Source: Sisyra terminalis
Lineage: Eukaryota > Arthropoda > Insecta > Neuroptera > Sisyridae
NCBI GenBank assembly: GCA_958496175.1
Contig: OY292277.1
Location: 23,888,282-23,952,281 of the forward strand
Length of the DNA: 64,000 bases
Direction of reading: 5' to 3'
Shown here: one piece after another, positions 62,912-64,000 of the stretch
Layout: each line of letters starts with the position of its first letter
How positions within the stretch are numbered: position 1 is the first letter of the stretch
Notes under the pieces: generated by a model
What the model was told of the DNA's origin: nothing
The model's input: the letters and a program-made list of their open reading frames with translations, nothing else
Database searches by the model: none
Made by a program: the position numbers and the translations under genes

Positions 62912-64000
62912 TGCCCGTGACAGCAGGACGCAGTGAACCCAGTGAACTTCAAAACGAAGCCATCAACCTAGGGATTTTGCGTTTCCAGTTTTACCACTTT
63001 TACCACCACAAATATTGGCAACAATAAAATTATTTGATTTAAATATTTGAGCGGTTTGCAACTGATTCTTGTAAATAATAATTATATTGTAATAAATATT
63101 AATTGCATAATAAAAGTATTCAATACGGTAATAGCACATTCGCTTACGTATCTGATATTCTAATGCTCACAATAAAGAGACGTGGGTTCGAATCCTAAAA
63201 AGTATTTTTAGGATTTAAAAATATAATTAAAATATAATATAATTAAAATTTAAAAAAATGTTTTATGAATTCCGAAATGTATTATGATACATAATGAGAT
63301 AAGAAGTATAAGGAATAAGTACCATAAATTCACAAAATATACCCACATAAAAATTCGGCACAACAATATTAATAATGTTGATATTGTTCAAGTCCGTAAG
63401 AACCGTAAATAGTAAACACAAAATAATAACAAAATAAATAACATAAATATTTCTAAAAAACCAATTATGTATTTCCAATTGGTCATTATTTAAAATTTGG
63501 CCATTATATATCAATAATGCGGACCATTATGTTTGTAGAATAATACAAAGGAAATAGCGGGGACAGAGCTCATTTTATTTTATCGTAAATCCGTAAAGTT
63601 TGCGAAATGAAGTATTATTTGGGTAATTATTTGGGCAATTCCCCCGAAATATCGAAGTTCTTATGATGGTATTTTATTCTCCTGAAAAGAACCTTATTTG
63701 GGTTAATGGTGTTGGTTATAATTTTTGAACCATATGAATATCTTTATAGAATAATAAAGAAATAGTACCCTGAAAATCATCCCTTTACTATGTTCCAAAC
63801 TTGAGGTTTGCACATTTTTGACAATTTTTGCAATTTTTTCAAAAAAATTGTTTTCGAATTTGATTAATCAATAAAAAACAAAATAGATTTTTAAAAATCT
63901 TTTGAGTTTGGAATGAAAAGTAAAGAAAACTTTTTTAATTATATTTTTATTTGTGTCCCATGAAAGAAAATCATTCCCTCACACCTTTACTAACAGTCGA
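62912..64000. other. Upstream of the TLDc gene
   Basis: The 5' UTR and promoter of the minus-strand TLDc gene should start here. It holds a tRNA-derived fragment (63130-63196). No further gene was recognised. Confidence 0.5.
63130..63196 (+). repeat. tRNA-derived SINE-like sequence, family 2
   Basis: TAATAGCACATTCGCTTACG, TATCTGATATTCTAATGCTC, then the B box GGGTTCGAATCC. It matches the minus-strand copy at 30513-30590 in order and spacing. The ends do not form an acceptor stem, so a working tRNA is unlikely. Confidence 0.6.

Noticed and set aside
62728..63027. 99-codon plus-strand frame
   Set aside because: Antisense shadow of TLDc gene exon 1 and its 5' flank.
63130..63196. Functional tRNA gene
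   Set aside because: A and B boxes are present, but no acceptor stem or anticodon arm can be formed. It is treated as SINE-like.

Overview
The window is AT-rich animal nuclear DNA, most likely from an insect. The evidence is spliced genes with GT-AG introns, insect-like coronin and oxysterol-binding-protein sequences, very long introns, and many decayed transposons. No species can be named from sequence alone. Only four protein-coding genes can be supported. Almost every other open reading frame lies in repeat or AT-rich sequence, or is a shadow of a real exon.

Layout. (1) Positions 1-36264, minus strand: the 5' five coding exons (331 codons) of an oxysterol-binding protein (Osbp), covering the PH domain, coiled coil and FFAT motif. 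The lipid-binding ORD lies left of the window. Its first intron is 20.8 kb. (2) 37115-37663, plus strand: a complete two-exon Tmem134, divergent from Osbp across an 850-bp shared promoter interval. (3) 44708-54961, minus strand: a complete coronin (coro, 514 aa, three coding exons plus a likely 5' UTR exon). It converges on Tmem134 across about 7 kb of gene-free DNA. (4) 58054-62911, minus strand: a complete eight-exon gene for a 511-aa TLDc-domain protein with a predicted N-myristoylation start. The four genes share no obvious pathway. Osbp (ER-Golgi lipid transfer), Tmem134 (small membrane protein), coronin (actin/Arp2/3) and the TLDc protein are simply neighbours.

The introns and intergenic DNA are built from recognisable debris: hAT-type elements with 8-bp target duplications (one relic still shows transposase coding), TTAA-flanked piggyBac-like elements, a PIF/Harbinger-like element with TTA flanks, two families of tRNA-derived SINE-like sequence, relics of a gypsy-type reverse transcriptase and of a jockey-like RNase H region, and many long foldback (inverted-repeat) elements.

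The most interesting feature is a cluster of foldback elements in Osbp intron 1 (about 16.7-22.7 kb). Their arms carry hammerhead-ribozyme motifs, usually one per arm on opposite strands. One copy (18277-18329) keeps the full CUGAUGA/GAAA core, a perfect 5-bp stem II with a GAAA loop, a paired stem I and a GUU cleavage triplet. Hammerheads are known in the terminal repeats of Penelope-like retroelements, so these may be derived from such elements. Their foldback arrangement, density and stem-III geometry (a 2-bp self-complementary ACGU that can pair properly only in a dimer) deserve testing.
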